DNA of 64,000 nt from Sphingomonas echinoides ATCC 14820 (lineage in GTDB: Bacteria; Pseudomonadota; Alphaproteobacteria; Sphingomonadales; Sphingomonadaceae), in the NCBI RefSeq assembly GCF_000241465.1, contig NZ_JH584235.1, positions 2,178,888-2,242,887 on the forward strand, in the 5' to 3' direction. The position numbers and the translations under genes are program-made. Each line of letters starts with the position of its first letter. Position 1 is the stretch's first letter. Positions 27,093 through 36,045 of this stretch are shown one piece after another. Under the pieces are notes generated by a model, which did no database searches, had not been told where the DNA came from, and saw only the letters and a program-made list of their open reading frames with translations.

Positions 27093-27512
27093 ATGGGCGT
27101 TATCGATCACCAAGCGAGCGAGAAAGCGGCCCTGATCCTGTTGTCGGACGACGATGCCTCGGTACGCAGGTCCCTTCATCTCTTGTTGCGATCGCGCGGC
27201 TTTGGCGTCCTGGCCTATGCCAGTGGCACCGCCTTGCTGCTCGATCCTCAGATGCAATCCGGCGATTGCCTCGTGGTCGACTATCTTATGCCGGACATCG
27301 ATGGGATTTCGATCCTGAGGCAGCTTCGGTCCGCGGGCTGGTGCGGGCCGGCGATTCTAATCACGGCGCATTACGCCGACACGCTCGCCGAAAGCGCGCG
27401 CGAAGCGGGCTTTGCCGCGGTGCTCGAGAAACCGCTGCGCGATGGTGTGCTGGTACAGACCATCGGCGAAGTAATCTCCGCCGGGCGGAGAGCTGGCAGC
27501 GATCACTGCTAG
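27093..27512 (+). CDS. Stand-alone receiver-domain protein
   Basis: 139 residues: one receiver domain with acidic triad DDD at 19-21, phospho-Asp63 (VVDYLMPDIDG), a switch Thr (ILITAH) and Lys (EKPL). No output domain. It resembles the FixJ receiver and lies 94 bases downstream of fixJ, so it may be a phosphate sink or anti-activator of the FixL-FixJ relay, as small FixT/single-domain partners do elsewhere. That role is inference. Confidence 0.8.
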   Translation: MGVIDHQASEKAALILLSDDDASVRRSLHLLLRSRGFGVLAYASGTALLLDPQMQSGDCLVVDYLMPDIDGISILRQLRSAGWCGPAILITAHYADTLAESAREAGFAAVLEKPLRDGVLVQTIGEVISAGRRAGSDHC

Positions 27513-27714
27513 GGCAATGGAATATCGTGCCGTGACCGGATCCTCTGTGACATCCTCACGCCTTCCCGGGGCTGGCGCTGGTCCCACATGGAATTTTCTC
27601 CGCCGCCTTCTGATGGTGGATATGCGCGCTATCTTATTCGCGGCCGCGCCCGGCTCTGGTGACTGCAAGGGGGGGGCCAGTGCGATCCGGGTACTGATGG
27701 CCGGGTCGTAGCAT

Positions 27715-28890
27715 ATGGAGGCGAGCTCGCCCGCCACGGTCATCGAAGCGGCGCGCGATCGAGGCGAACTTGGCTTCGTCGTTCTTCTCTTCGCGGCCAC
27801 GGCGGTTGCTCTGGGCAATAGCGTTGTCCTGCCATTCCTGCCAGAAATGGTGGGTCAAATGTCTCCGGGCGCGAGTGGCCTCGCGAGAGGGCATCTTGTC
27901 GTCGCCCTGGTCACGGTTTCCCAGATCGCAGGGTGTCTGTCGGCGCCGTTATGGGGCTGGGTCTCCGACCGGTGGAAACGGTGGCCGATCCTGGTCGTGG
28001 GGCTGTTGGGCTTCAGCCTGACAATGGCGTTGTATTCTGCGGCCGGATTCGAGCGACTCTATGTTTTGCGGTTCCTCAATGGCGTGTTTGCGGCGGCCGT
28101 CGTGCCGACGGCGTTTGCGATGGTCGCCGATCGTTCACCAGATCTGGTTCGGCGAGCGCGCCAGTTCACCTGGCTGAATGCCCTGGTCTTCGCAGGCGAC
28201 CTGACCGGCCCGCTCCTTGGAGAAATTTCGGTGGCGCTCGGAGCAACGTCGCCATTTCTGGCGCCAGCGGCATTGAGCGCGATCGCCATGCCCGGTCTTC
28301 TTCTGGTTTCACGGGAAAGTGCCGCTGGTGCGGTCGGCAGCGTTCCACGCCCAAAAGCGCGTGAGGCGCTTGTCCCGCTGCTCCTGATCTCGGCCATTGC
28401 GTCCGGGTGCCTCACCGTTCTGCATCTGACGTTGTCGCTTGGATCGGGCGCGCGGAACCTTTCCCGCGAGAATGTCTCGATGCTGTTCGCTCTGTGCGGT
28501 GCAGCGATGCTGGTGGCGCAGCTCGTTCCGTTCACAGGGCGCAGAGTCACGGTCGGCGCGGGCTGGCTGTTGCGGCCAATGCTCGCCGGGCTGGCCGCCG
28601 CATTGATCATTGCCGTCTTCGCCCGGACCCTGTGGGTGCTCGTGCCTGTATTTCTGCTCGCCGGCTGGAGCACAGCGACGCTGAAGCTGCTCACCAATTA
28701 TCTTACGTCGAAAGTGTCCCCTGGTACGCAGGGTTCGGGCCTTGCGCTCCAGTACGCGGCGGTGAGCGCCAGCCAGGCTGCGGCGTCGATCGCCACTGGA
28801 TGGGCAAGCGCGTCGGAGCATTTGATGCTGTGGCTTGCTGCTGCCGCCGCGTTGGCGGTCACGGCGATGACGTTACGGTTGAAAGATTGA
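27715..28890 (+). CDS. MFS transporter
   Basis: 391 residues with 12 predicted membrane helices. The first-half loop signature GWVSDRWKRWPILVVG is the MFS motif A, and FLNGVFAAAVVPTAFAMVADRS resembles the motif C drug/efflux region. Start ATG 27715. It converges on the DUF6691 gene, overlapping by 32 bases. Substrate unknown; multidrug-type efflux is plausible. Confidence 0.8.
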   Translation: MEASSPATVIEAARDRGELGFVVLLFAATAVALGNSVVLPFLPEMVGQMSPGASGLARGHLVVALVTVSQIAGCLSAPLWGWVSDRWKRWPILVVGLLGFSLTMALYSAAGFERLYVLRFLNGVFAAAVVPTAFAMVADRSPDLVRRARQFTWLNALVFAGDLTGPLLGEISVALGATSPFLAPAALSAIAMPGLLLVSRESAAGAVGSVPRPKAREALVPLLLISAIASGCLTVLHLTLSLGSGARNLSRENVSMLFALCGAAMLVAQLVPFTGRRVTVGAGWLLRPMLAGLAAALIIAVFARTLWVLVPVFLLAGWSTATLKLLTNYLTSKVSPGTQGSGLALQYAAVSASQAAASIATGWASASEHLMLWLAAAAALAVTAMTLRLKD

Positions 28891-29371
28891 GGCGCTTCTC
28901 GTTCGCTCCGTCGTCAAAGTATATCAAAGGGCCGGCTCCGATCCAGATTTTCGGGCGATCGATGAAGCGGTGCACCGCGAACCCTACCAGCATCGCGATC
29001 ACGAAGGGCGCGGCAAGCGTCGGGCGGATGGCAAGGTCCGCAATCGCAGGACCGGGGCAGAGGCCGGCAATTCCCCAGCCGATCCCGAAGATTGCGCTAC
29101 CGCCGATCAGGCGCGCGGTGATCTCGAGGGTATCCGGCAGCGAGAAGCGGCTGTCGGCAAGGGGCGTCTCCATCCGCCGCCGGATCACCCAGGCCAAGGT
29201 CATCGGGGCGATGGCGCCTCCCATCACGAAAGCAAGCGTAGGGTCCCAGCGGCCTCCGGACAGATCGAGGAAGGCACGCACGCGGGTCGGATCTGACATG
29301 CCGGAACAGGCGAGTCCTGCGCCAAACAGGAGCCCGGCAATGAGTGCGATAGGGATGCGGACCCTCACCAT
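28859..29371 (-). CDS. DUF6691 (YeeE/YedE-related) membrane protein, PmpB-like half
   Basis: 170 residues. Conserved cysteine motifs GLACSGMSDPTRVRAFLDLSG and GIAGLCPGPAI mark the YeeE/YedE superfamily half-transporter. ATG 29371 overlaps the upstream partner by seven bases. The pair forms a two-gene transporter; related full-length YeeE imports thiosulfate, and Pmp proteins are often found in sulfur or metal loci. Confidence 0.8.
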   Translation of the reverse strand: MVRVRIPIALIAGLLFGAGLACSGMSDPTRVRAFLDLSGGRWDPTLAFVMGGAIAPMTLAWVIRRRMETPLADSRFSLPDTLEITARLIGGSAIFGIGWGIAGLCPGPAIADLAIRPTLAAPFVIAMLVGFAVHRFIDRPKIWIGAGPLIYFDDGANEKRLNLSTVTSSP

Positions 29372-29802
29372 GAAACGCCTAGCACGCGCATCACCGCGAC
29401 GGTCGCGAAGCCAAAGCTCATGAAGCTCAAAGTTGCTACGATCGATCGCGGTGACAGGCGGGAGAGGCCACACACGCCGTGGCCGCTGGTACAGCCGCTG
29501 CCCATCCGGGTACCGAAGCCGACCAGCAGCCCGCCGATCAGGACCACCGCCGGCGAGGATGGAAAACGGGCAATTACCGGACCTGAGATCAGGTTCACGA
29601 TCCCCGCTCCGGTCGGCAGGCCGACAATGAAAGCCGCAGCGATTCTCCAGGGCGGGCCAGTCTGTGAGAGGGCGAAGGCACGCGCGGCGAGGCCGCTCAC
29701 GCCCGCTATCCGGCCGAGGCCGAGCAACATGATCGCGCACGCCAATCCGATCAATATTCCGCCCGTCAAGGCAGCGAGCGGCGTGGCGTTGGTCCAGTCC
29801 AT
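29365..29802 (-). CDS. YeeE/YedE-family membrane protein, PmpA-like half
   Basis: 145 residues, four helices, with GFGTRMGSGCTSGHGVCGLSRLSPRS, the YeeE/YedE cysteine motif lining the transport path. First gene of the pair with 28859-29371. Sulfur-compound transport is the family function (thiosulfate for YeeE); the actual substrate here is unknown. Confidence 0.82.
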   Translation of the reverse strand: MDWTNATPLAALTGGILIGLACAIMLLGLGRIAGVSGLAARAFALSQTGPPWRIAAAFIVGLPTGAGIVNLISGPVIARFPSSPAVVLIGGLLVGFGTRMGSGCTSGHGVCGLSRLSPRSIVATLSFMSFGFATVAVMRVLGVSW

Positions 29803-29837
29803 CAGAGCCTATCCAGCGGCAACCTCAATGGCGCCGT

Positions 29838-30332
29838 TCAAGCTGTGGCGTCAATCGCCATCGCTTGAGCCTGGCGGTCGGCAGGGTTGATGCGTTGGCG
29901 TGCCGCCGTCGCAGCACTGGTCGTCGCGACAGTTACGTTCGCGTTGAAAAGCTGAGGGGCTTCAGGAACGCTCTGTCGGCCAAGGGCGGTCAGGTCGTGA
30001 TCGACCAGTACGCTGGCCGGCTTGTACCGAATGGCTGGGACCGCCCCGTTTTCTCCACGTTCGCCCGCTGCGGCGGTTGCGGATGTTGCGCGACGGCTCT
30101 GGGCCATTTCCGGGTCTTGCCCTTCGCAAAGGCAGGCGCGTTCAGCACAAGGCGGGCTTCCCCGGTCGCCTCGCTCACGAAGTTGGTCCCGCCGTATTCC
30201 CACCAGCAAATGCTGATAATTCTCGACGAAGCGTCGGTGGATCAAGCGCGCCTCGGGGCAATTCGCCGCCGCTGCCTGTGACCGGTGGGCGCGCACGCGC
30301 CGTAGCAAGTAAGGAATATCGCACTCGTTCAT
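29838..30332 (-). CDS. Hypothetical protein
   Basis: Up to 164 residues. ATG 30332 has a GGAGG Shine-Dalgarno. The first ~55 residues (MNECDIPYLLRRVRAHRSQA, then a predicted helix with HRRFVENYQHLLVGI) look like a real helical protein common in sphingomonads, but the remainder is low-complexity and Arg/Ala-rich, so the gene may be frameshifted after residue ~50. No function recognised. Confidence 0.4.
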   Translation of the reverse strand: MNECDIPYLLRRVRAHRSQAAAANCPEARLIHRRFVENYQHLLVGIRRDQLRERGDRGSPPCAERACLCEGQDPEMAQSRRATSATAAAGERGENGAVPAIRYKPASVLVDHDLTALGRQSVPEAPQLFNANVTVATTSAATAARQRINPADRQAQAMAIDATA

Positions 30333-30644
30333 GACCGCCTCCATGCATTGAAAGTCGCAATTGGGTCGCGCCGGGTCTCTACGGAAATATACGAATGCTT
30401 CTCGTGCTTGTCCCGGCTCGGATGCGGCGCCCTATGAGTGCGGGACGGATATGCCAGATGCTGTTGCGCCAGGACGCAAAGCGCCGGGAAGTTGTTGCTG
30501 GCTCAGACGGGTGGCCTGGGGGCGGCAAACATGCGGTCCGCAGCGGAAATCTGGCACGACCGTGCCCGCGGCTGATTGGCCCGTCGCGTGGCTTGCGGAA
30601 TGAACGTCGGGTGCGGATCCGGAGGCAAGTGGTGACCGGCCAGA
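30333..30644. other. Intergenic region upstream of the hypothetical gene and downstream of the copper-storage gene
   Basis: About 310 bases with no supported gene. A CGTATATTTCC stretch at 30384-30394 (minus strand) resembles -10-like sequences seen near other units here. No terminator recognised. Confidence 0.5.
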
Positions 30645-31085
30645 TCACATTCCCATACTGGCCATTTCCTTGCAGCTGGCCGCGCAGTCCCGGCAGGTCT
30701 GGGCACAAGTCTGCATGCGAGCGTCGCCGGCGATCTTCGCGCAATCGCGCGCACAGGCTTCGCACATCCGGGCACAGGCGTCGCACAGCAGGGCATGCTG
30801 CGGCGACCGGCGAAGCATGGAATTGGCCGTCGTCTGGCAGAGCTCCGCACAGTCGAGAAGCAAAGCGATGTGCGACGCCTCGATATGAGCCGAACTGCCC
30901 TGCTCGGTGCAGTATCGCGCAGTTTCCAGGCACATGCGGTGCGATGCGACACAGCTATCGACGCACTCGTCGAGCGTCATCATCGCCCCGCTGCGTTTGG
31001 GAGCCGCCATCGCCGCGTTTGAAGCGACGATTCCGCCGACCGCCAGGGAGAGTCCGGAGCCGATGACGGCGCGACGATCAAGCAT
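30645..31085 (-). CDS. csp: Four-helix-bundle copper-storage protein (Csp/DUF326) with Tat signal
   Basis: 146 residues. The signal contains DRR and a hydrophobic stretch ending NAAMA, suggesting Tat export. The mature protein has 15 Cys spaced along four helices (ECVDSCVASHRMC, DCAELC, CDACARMCEACARDC, CAQTCRDCAASC), the pattern of Csp1 whose Cys-lined tube stores many Cu(I) ions. AAAGGA precedes ATG 31085. Downstream of copAB on the same strand, so copper is the likely metal. Confidence 0.85.
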   Translation of the reverse strand: MLDRRAVIGSGLSLAVGGIVASNAAMAAPKRSGAMMTLDECVDSCVASHRMCLETARYCTEQGSSAHIEASHIALLLDCAELCQTTANSMLRRSPQHALLCDACARMCEACARDCAKIAGDARMQTCAQTCRDCAASCKEMASMGM

Positions 31086-31134
31086 GACTAGGTCCTTTCG
31101 ATAAGCCTTAAGAAGGTGTGTGTGAGCTCCGGCG

Positions 31135-32073
31135 TCACCACCAGATACGCAAGCCAGCCACAAACCGACGTTCGGTGGGATTTTCGCCAGCGAGCCGGCG
31201 AAAATCCGCCGTCTCGCCAAAGGAGCGCTCCCATACAAAGCCGACATAGGGAGCGATTTTCCGGTGGATCTCGTAGCGCATCCTCAAGCCAAGTTCGAGG
31301 TTGCTCAGGCCCCCGCCGAGCCCGCGCTCGGGTGCCGCCTTGCTGTAGGCGTTCGATTCCAGCTGCGGTACGAGGATGAGGCGGTTGGTGAGCAGCACGT
31401 CATAGGATGCCTTCAGACGTGCCGCGAGACGGCCATCGTCTCCAACATAGCCCGTCAGCTGGACATCGAACCAGTAGGGGGCCAGGCCCTCGATCCCCGC
31501 AGCGATCCAGCGATGGGCTCCCGGGCCGATGTCCTGACGCACGCCAAGGATCGTTCCCCAGAACGGGCGTTGTCCGTGCCACCAGAACGCCTCGACCGAG
31601 GATTCCGGATCGAGCCGCTCGCCGGACTGTTTCAGGCCCTGGCTCCGCAGCAAGAGCTTGTCGTTGTCCGGGCCATTGGTAATCTGACCCGACCAGCTGA
31701 TGCCCTGGCCTTGCTTGTTCGTGAGGAACTCGAGCTCATCCACGAGCACCTTGGCCACTGAAATTCTGTCGGCCATCTCGTAGCCGGGCAGCGTCGAATT
31801 CTTATAGCCGTCGGAATAAGCGTCCGGGTCGCGCGCATCGGCGCCGGGTTTTCCGCCACTCATGTCCATGCCGGGCATATTCATTGGGGGCGCGCTGCTG
31901 CCATCCTTTTGCTGGTCGCCCATCGGCATATCCGGCGACATGGCCTGATCGTTCGAGCCGGCCGCCTCGGCGTTGACCGCAGGCTTCACCTGCTGGCTGA
32001 GCGCCGGTCCGGCGACGGTGGTCATCGCGAGCCCGGTGAGGGCCAGCAACCATGTTGCGCGCGAGGTTGTCAT
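31135..32073 (-). CDS. copB: Copper resistance protein B, outer-membrane
   Basis: 312 residues. Signal ending GPALSQQ, a Met-rich N-terminal mature segment (MSPDMPMGDQQ, MNMPGMDMSGG) for Cu binding, then a beta-barrel region and C-terminal Trp (LRIWW). The conserved GYKNSTLPGYEMADR and FWWHGQRPFWGT are CopB hallmarks. ATG 32073 overlaps the copA stop by ATGA, so copA and copB are translationally coupled. Confidence 0.9.
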   Translation of the reverse strand: MTTSRATWLLALTGLAMTTVAGPALSQQVKPAVNAEAAGSNDQAMSPDMPMGDQQKDGSSAPPMNMPGMDMSGGKPGADARDPDAYSDGYKNSTLPGYEMADRISVAKVLVDELEFLTNKQGQGISWSGQITNGPDNDKLLLRSQGLKQSGERLDPESSVEAFWWHGQRPFWGTILGVRQDIGPGAHRWIAAGIEGLAPYWFDVQLTGYVGDDGRLAARLKASYDVLLTNRLILVPQLESNAYSKAAPERGLGGGLSNLELGLRMRYEIHRKIAPYVGFVWERSFGETADFRRLAGENPTERRFVAGLRIWW

Positions 32074-33800
32074 GCCACGACCACCTCGCGGAACATGCCC
32101 GCGGCCATGTGGTAGAGGAGGTGGCAGTGAAAGGCCCACCGGCCCATCGCGTCGGCCGTCACGCGAAAAGCCACGCGCTGGGCTGGTTGCACCGAAATGG
32201 TGTGCTTGCGGACCTGGAACCGTCCGTCGGGCGATTCCAAATCGCTCCACATCCCGTGCAGGTGCATCGGGTGGGTCATCATCGTGTCGTTGACGAGGAT
32301 GATCCTGAGCCGTTCGTTCGGCGTAAAATGAAGGGGTTTCGAGTCATTGAGCTTCACGCCGTCGAACGCCCACACGAAGCGTTCCATGTTGCCGGTCAGA
32401 TGAAGTTCAATCTCCCGCTGCGGTTCGCGAGGGTCTGCTGCCGGCCCTGCTGTCCTCAGATCCGCATAGGTCAGGGTCCGGCGCCCATTGCGCCGCAACC
32501 CGACGCCGGGATCATCGAGATTGGTGCGCGGAAAATCGACGCGCATATCTGTATTGGCCCCATATTCGGTACGCGCATGGCGGGCTTTTGGTGCCGTCTC
32601 GACCATGCCATGGTCCTGCCCAGCTGGTCCCATCCCGGCCATCCCGGCCATCCCAGCCATTCCACCCATCATGTCGATCGGATCGAGCCAGGAGCCGGGG
32701 TCGACCGGGGGAATGTCCGCGCTCATGTCGTCACGCGGCGCGAGTACGCCGTGGACAAAGCCGGTGCGGTCCATGGACTGGGCGAAGATCGCATAGGCCC
32801 TGTCGTCCGCGATGGTCGCGATGACGTCGTAGGTTTCACCGGGTCCGATCCGGAATTCGTCTACGTCGACCGGCTCGACCGGTTGCCCGTCGGCGGCGAC
32901 GACCGTCAGCATCAGGCCGGGAACCCGAACGTCGAAATAGGTCGCGGTTCCGGCACCGATGAAGCGCAGGCGAACCCTTTCGCCCTTCCTCGCAATTCCC
33001 GTCCAGCGCCTGGCGGAGGGGGCGCCGTTCAGGAGATAGGTGTAGGTAGCGGCCGATACGTCGCTCAGATCGGTCGGATTCATGCGCGCCTTGTTCCACA
33101 TCGCCCGCTTCGACAGAGCGCCGCTCAGCCCGAGCTTGCCGGCATCGCTCGCAAAATCGCCGACGGTCGGCTGCGCGAAATTATAATAGCCGCTCATCTT
33201 CTTCAGGTTCAGATAGACCTGAAGCGGAGCCTCGTCCGTCCAGTCGCTGAGCATGATCGTATAATCGCGGTCGGCTGCGAGAGGCGGTTCGCTCTTCGGT
33301 TCGATGATCATCGGGCCGTAGAGGCCCGTCTGCTCCGCCAATGTATGAGCATGGTACCAGAAGGTGCCGCTCTGCTTCACGACGAAGCGGTAGGTAAAGG
33401 TTTCGCCCGGCGCGATTCCACCAAAGCTGATCCCTGGCACGCCATCCATCTCCGTCGGCAGAATCAGGCCGTGCCAATGGATGCTGGTCATTTCGTCCAG
33501 GTTGTTCTTGACCCTGATCGTTACAGCGTCGCCTTCGCGCAGCCTGATCAGCGGCCCCGGCACGCTCCCGTTGACGGCGGTGGCGACACTGGCTTTTCCG
33601 GAATAATTGACCGTGACCCGGCCGATTTCGAGATCGAGTTCAGTGCCGCTCAGTACGGTCGGCGTCGTCACCGCCGGCACCGCGAACGCATGGGCGGGCC
33701 AACCCAGCGTGGCAAGAGCTGTCGCGAGCAAGAGACCTTGCACGAAGCCTCTGCGACCGGTGGTCGTCTCGGCGAAAGGGGGAAGTGGAGTCCGCATCAA
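32070..33800 (-). CDS. copA: Multicopper oxidase CopA of the periplasmic copper-resistance system
   Basis: 576 residues. Tat signal (TTTGRRGFVQGLLLATALA). Cupredoxin copper sites: IHWHGLI, FWYHAHTLAEQTGLYG, THPMHLHGMW and HCHLLYHMAAGMF. A Met-rich insert with repeated MAGM (near residue 390) precedes the last domain. Start ATG 33800 or 33797. Part of the minus-strand cluster Met/His-rich protein-copA-copB-csp. Sequesters and oxidises periplasmic Cu. Confidence 0.92.
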   Translation of the reverse strand: MMRTPLPPFAETTTGRRGFVQGLLLATALATLGWPAHAFAVPAVTTPTVLSGTELDLEIGRVTVNYSGKASVATAVNGSVPGPLIRLREGDAVTIRVKNNLDEMTSIHWHGLILPTEMDGVPGISFGGIAPGETFTYRFVVKQSGTFWYHAHTLAEQTGLYGPMIIEPKSEPPLAADRDYTIMLSDWTDEAPLQVYLNLKKMSGYYNFAQPTVGDFASDAGKLGLSGALSKRAMWNKARMNPTDLSDVSAATYTYLLNGAPSARRWTGIARKGERVRLRFIGAGTATYFDVRVPGLMLTVVAADGQPVEPVDVDEFRIGPGETYDVIATIADDRAYAIFAQSMDRTGFVHGVLAPRDDMSADIPPVDPGSWLDPIDMMGGMAGMAGMAGMGPAGQDHGMVETAPKARHARTEYGANTDMRVDFPRTNLDDPGVGLRRNGRRTLTYADLRTAGPAADPREPQREIELHLTGNMERFVWAFDGVKLNDSKPLHFTPNERLRIILVNDTMMTHPMHLHGMWSDLESPDGRFQVRKHTISVQPAQRVAFRVTADAMGRWAFHCHLLYHMAAGMFREVVVA

Positions 33801-34018
33801 TTCGATCTTTCGGAAGCAGCCCTAAAGTGACGCCGCGGTGCCGATTGCCACGCGGATGTATGTTCGTAGCACGGCGGACCCGGTAGGCGGGGCCAGGCGT
33901 ATGAAACCTGGCCGAAGAAGCGAAAGGCACACAGGGTCAGGATCCAATGGGGCATCCGTATCCGGCGGACCCTCGCATCTGTCTCGCCAACGCTGTCGGC
34001 CCTTCGCTTCCGCGTTTC

Positions 34019-34381
34019 CTACATGTCGTCGCCCATGGGCGCGGAGGGCATGTTGGCGGCGGGCGGTGCCTGGTCCGGCTTTGCCTTGGGCGCCATCGGC
34101 ATTTTGTCCTTGCACCGGGCCGTACCGCCACATCCCATCTGCATGCCGCCCGACGCGTTCATCCCCATCTGATGGTCATGCATCATCTCGTCATGCATCT
34201 GCCTCGCGCCATGCTTCATCCCTCCCTGATGGGCCTGATGCGCCTGGTGGTTTTGGTGCTTGACGAGTTTCGCCGGTACGGGCGGGGCCTCGTCCGCCCA
34301 GGCCTGTGTCGCCGAGAGCGCGACAAGTGCAGCGATGGCGGGGACGATCAGGCCAGCTTTGCGACGGAAAACATTCTGCAT
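34019..34381 (-). CDS. Met/His-rich secreted protein upstream of copAB
   Basis: 120 residues. Signal ending TQAWADE; then a His/Gln-rich and Met-rich segment (HQNHQAHQAHQGG, MHDEMMHDHQMGMN, CGGTARC) and a Pro/Met-rich tail ending PMGDDM. Probable periplasmic Cu(I)/Ag(I) buffer. Its C-terminus is shared with 58881-59261 (PMKDDM) and 60796-61134 (PMKDM). First gene of the copper cluster; the element at 34472-34489 lies 90 bases upstream. Confidence 0.75.
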   Translation of the reverse strand: MQNVFRRKAGLIVPAIAALVALSATQAWADEAPPVPAKLVKHQNHQAHQAHQGGMKHGARQMHDEMMHDHQMGMNASGGMQMGCGGTARCKDKMPMAPKAKPDQAPPAANMPSAPMGDDM

Positions 34382-34471
34382 GACTTGGCTCCTCGAAGAA
34401 TTGGAAAGGGGACCGCAAGATTTCGATCCGTTTGAAGATGTCGGCAGAAGTGCCGTTCGTGCCGCTCGGGG

Positions 34472-34489
34472 AATATACGTTTTGTTACG
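34472..34489 (-). promoter_or_regulatory. CGTAACA-N6-ATATT element upstream of the copper cluster
   Basis: On the minus strand CGTAACA, six bases, then ATATT, about 90 bases before ATG 34381. The same arrangement occurs at 35918, 40503 (second half diverged) and 63055. Alternatively read GTAACA-N14-CGAGCG, an extracytoplasmic-sigma-like promoter form. Confidence 0.45.
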
Positions 34490-34626
34490 GATGCCCGCCG
34501 TCGGGCGCGGCATGCGAACTATCATACCGGGCGATGAGACCCCCGGTGCGGCTTTGATCGTCGTACGGGCTGTCTCCCAGAAGCAGGCAGGGCTGATTGG
34601 AAAACGACGGAGACGATTACGACGCG

Positions 34627-35820
34627 ATGGATCGTCGAACGCTTCTCGCCCGCGGTCTGTCGGCTGCGTCGCTTGTGGGCGCCTCGTCCGTTGCCGGCCC
34701 TCTGGCGGCTCTCACCCACACAGGCGAAGGGTGGGGTTCCTTTGCGTGGACGCCTGCGGAGATAGCGATGGGCGATACGCTGATGATCTCCGCAGACGTG
34801 GCCGGTAGTCCCGTCCGCGCCATTCTGGACAGCGGAAGCGCCGCTTCGATCATCAATACGCGCCTGGTGAAGAGGCTGGGCATCGCCCCATCCGGGAAAC
34901 GTATCATTCGCGGCACCGGCGGCCGCGTCGAAGTCACCGAGATCAGCGACGTTGCCCTCACCGTCGCCGACGATCGTAGGCGCTTGCCGTTCGCCATCGT
35001 GAGCGACCTTGCGGCAATATCGTCGGCATTCGGCCGCCCGATCGATCTGGTCCTGGGTGAGGACATCCTCGCCGGACGCTGTGTCGCCCTCGACTTCACG
35101 CAGGATCGGATCGGCTTCGCGCAGACGGGGAGTTTTGCTGGTGGGAGCGGCTGGCGTCGCCTCCCTCTGACGCATGGGACACGTCGCGAGCTCCTGGTCG
35201 CCGCGTCTATCGGGGGCGGAAGCCCCGTGCAGCTCATCTTCGATCTCGGGAGTGCAAATGCGCTCATGCTGTCCACCGCCTTGGTGGCCGCGCAGAATCT
35301 CCTCGCCGGCAAAGCCCGGTCGACCGCGGCGTTGGGAAGCCTCGATGGGGTTCAGATCGTGACCGCCTTTGTCCTGGACGACGTTGCTATCGGCGGAGCC
35401 CACATTGTCGTGGTGCCGGTGGCGGGGCTGGATCATTGGCAATCCGACAGCGCGGTGGGCAGCATCGGATTGCCGCTTATCGCGCAATTCGATGTGATCA
35501 TGGATATCACCGCGGAAAGTCTGTGGCTGCGCCCGGCGCCGCCAAAGCGCAGGCTTCCGATGCTGAAAGACCGCTCAGGCTTCGGCTTGGCGGTTTCGCC
35601 TTCGGCCCTGACCGTCGCCCACGTCGCGGCCCATAGTCCGGCCGAGATGAGCGGCTGGTCGATCGGCGATCAGATCGTCCGTATTGACGGTCGGCCAATC
35701 AATGCCAGCTACACGCGCGGGGAGCTTTGGCGCTGGCGCTTCCTCCCTGCCGGCACGCACGTTAGGCTCGTCGACGGATCCGGTATCGTGCGGCGGCTGA
35801 CGCTCGCCGATTATTACTGA
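34627..35820 (+). CDS. Aspartyl-protease/PDZ protein, paralog of 449-1681
   Basis: 397 residues. Tat-like signal (DRRTLLARGLSAASLVGAS). Lobe 1 carries ILDSGSAAS, lobe 2 IFDLGSANA, then a PDZ-like domain with VRIDGRPINASYTRGELW and a terminal LADYY. Long stretches match the protein at 449-1681, including FGRPIDL.LG.D and LPMLKDRSG. ATG 34627 precedes the DRR. Stands between the copper cluster and the dehydrogenase genes. Function unknown. Confidence 0.75.
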   Translation: MDRRTLLARGLSAASLVGASSVAGPLAALTHTGEGWGSFAWTPAEIAMGDTLMISADVAGSPVRAILDSGSAASIINTRLVKRLGIAPSGKRIIRGTGGRVEVTEISDVALTVADDRRRLPFAIVSDLAAISSAFGRPIDLVLGEDILAGRCVALDFTQDRIGFAQTGSFAGGSGWRRLPLTHGTRRELLVAASIGGGSPVQLIFDLGSANALMLSTALVAAQNLLAGKARSTAALGSLDGVQIVTAFVLDDVAIGGAHIVVVPVAGLDHWQSDSAVGSIGLPLIAQFDVIMDITAESLWLRPAPPKRRLPMLKDRSGFGLAVSPSALTVAHVAAHSPAEMSGWSIGDQIVRIDGRPINASYTRGELWRWRFLPAGTHVRLVDGSGIVRRLTLADYY

Positions 35821-35913
35821 CGTTGACGCCGGTGTCGGCGTTCGGCCCCGATACACTGCTTCTAGCGTCCGATCCGCGGCGCATCATCCCGCCCTCGGAT
35901 TGGTCGCCCAGCA

Positions 35914-35935
35914 GCTACGTAACAATCCCAATATT
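35914..35935 (+). promoter_or_regulatory. GCTACGTAACAATCCCAAT element upstream of the aldehyde dehydrogenase gene
   Basis: The 19-base string at 35914-35932 recurs exactly at 40499-40517. Extended, it reads CGTAACA-N6-ATATT as at 34472 and 63055. It lies 114 bases before ATG 36046. A CAAAG follows 14 bases after GTAACA. Candidate promoter or operator. Confidence 0.55.
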
Positions 35936-36045
35936 TCGCAAAGTCGTCAGCTCGCACACCCCAACTCAGCCCTCCTGCGAGGGAGAATATCGGGTTCGCG
36001 GTGCCGCACACCTGGGGGCCCGGCCATGTGTAGCGGAGACGTTTC

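Noticed and set aside
30395-31066. 223-residue plus-strand frame over the copper-storage gene
   Set aside because: Runs opposite to the Csp gene and is Arg/Pro/Ser-rich without a start signal.
32052-33830. 592-residue plus-strand open frame
   Set aside because: It lies antisense to copA, whose minus-strand product has all copper-ligand motifs; the plus frame shows no family signature.
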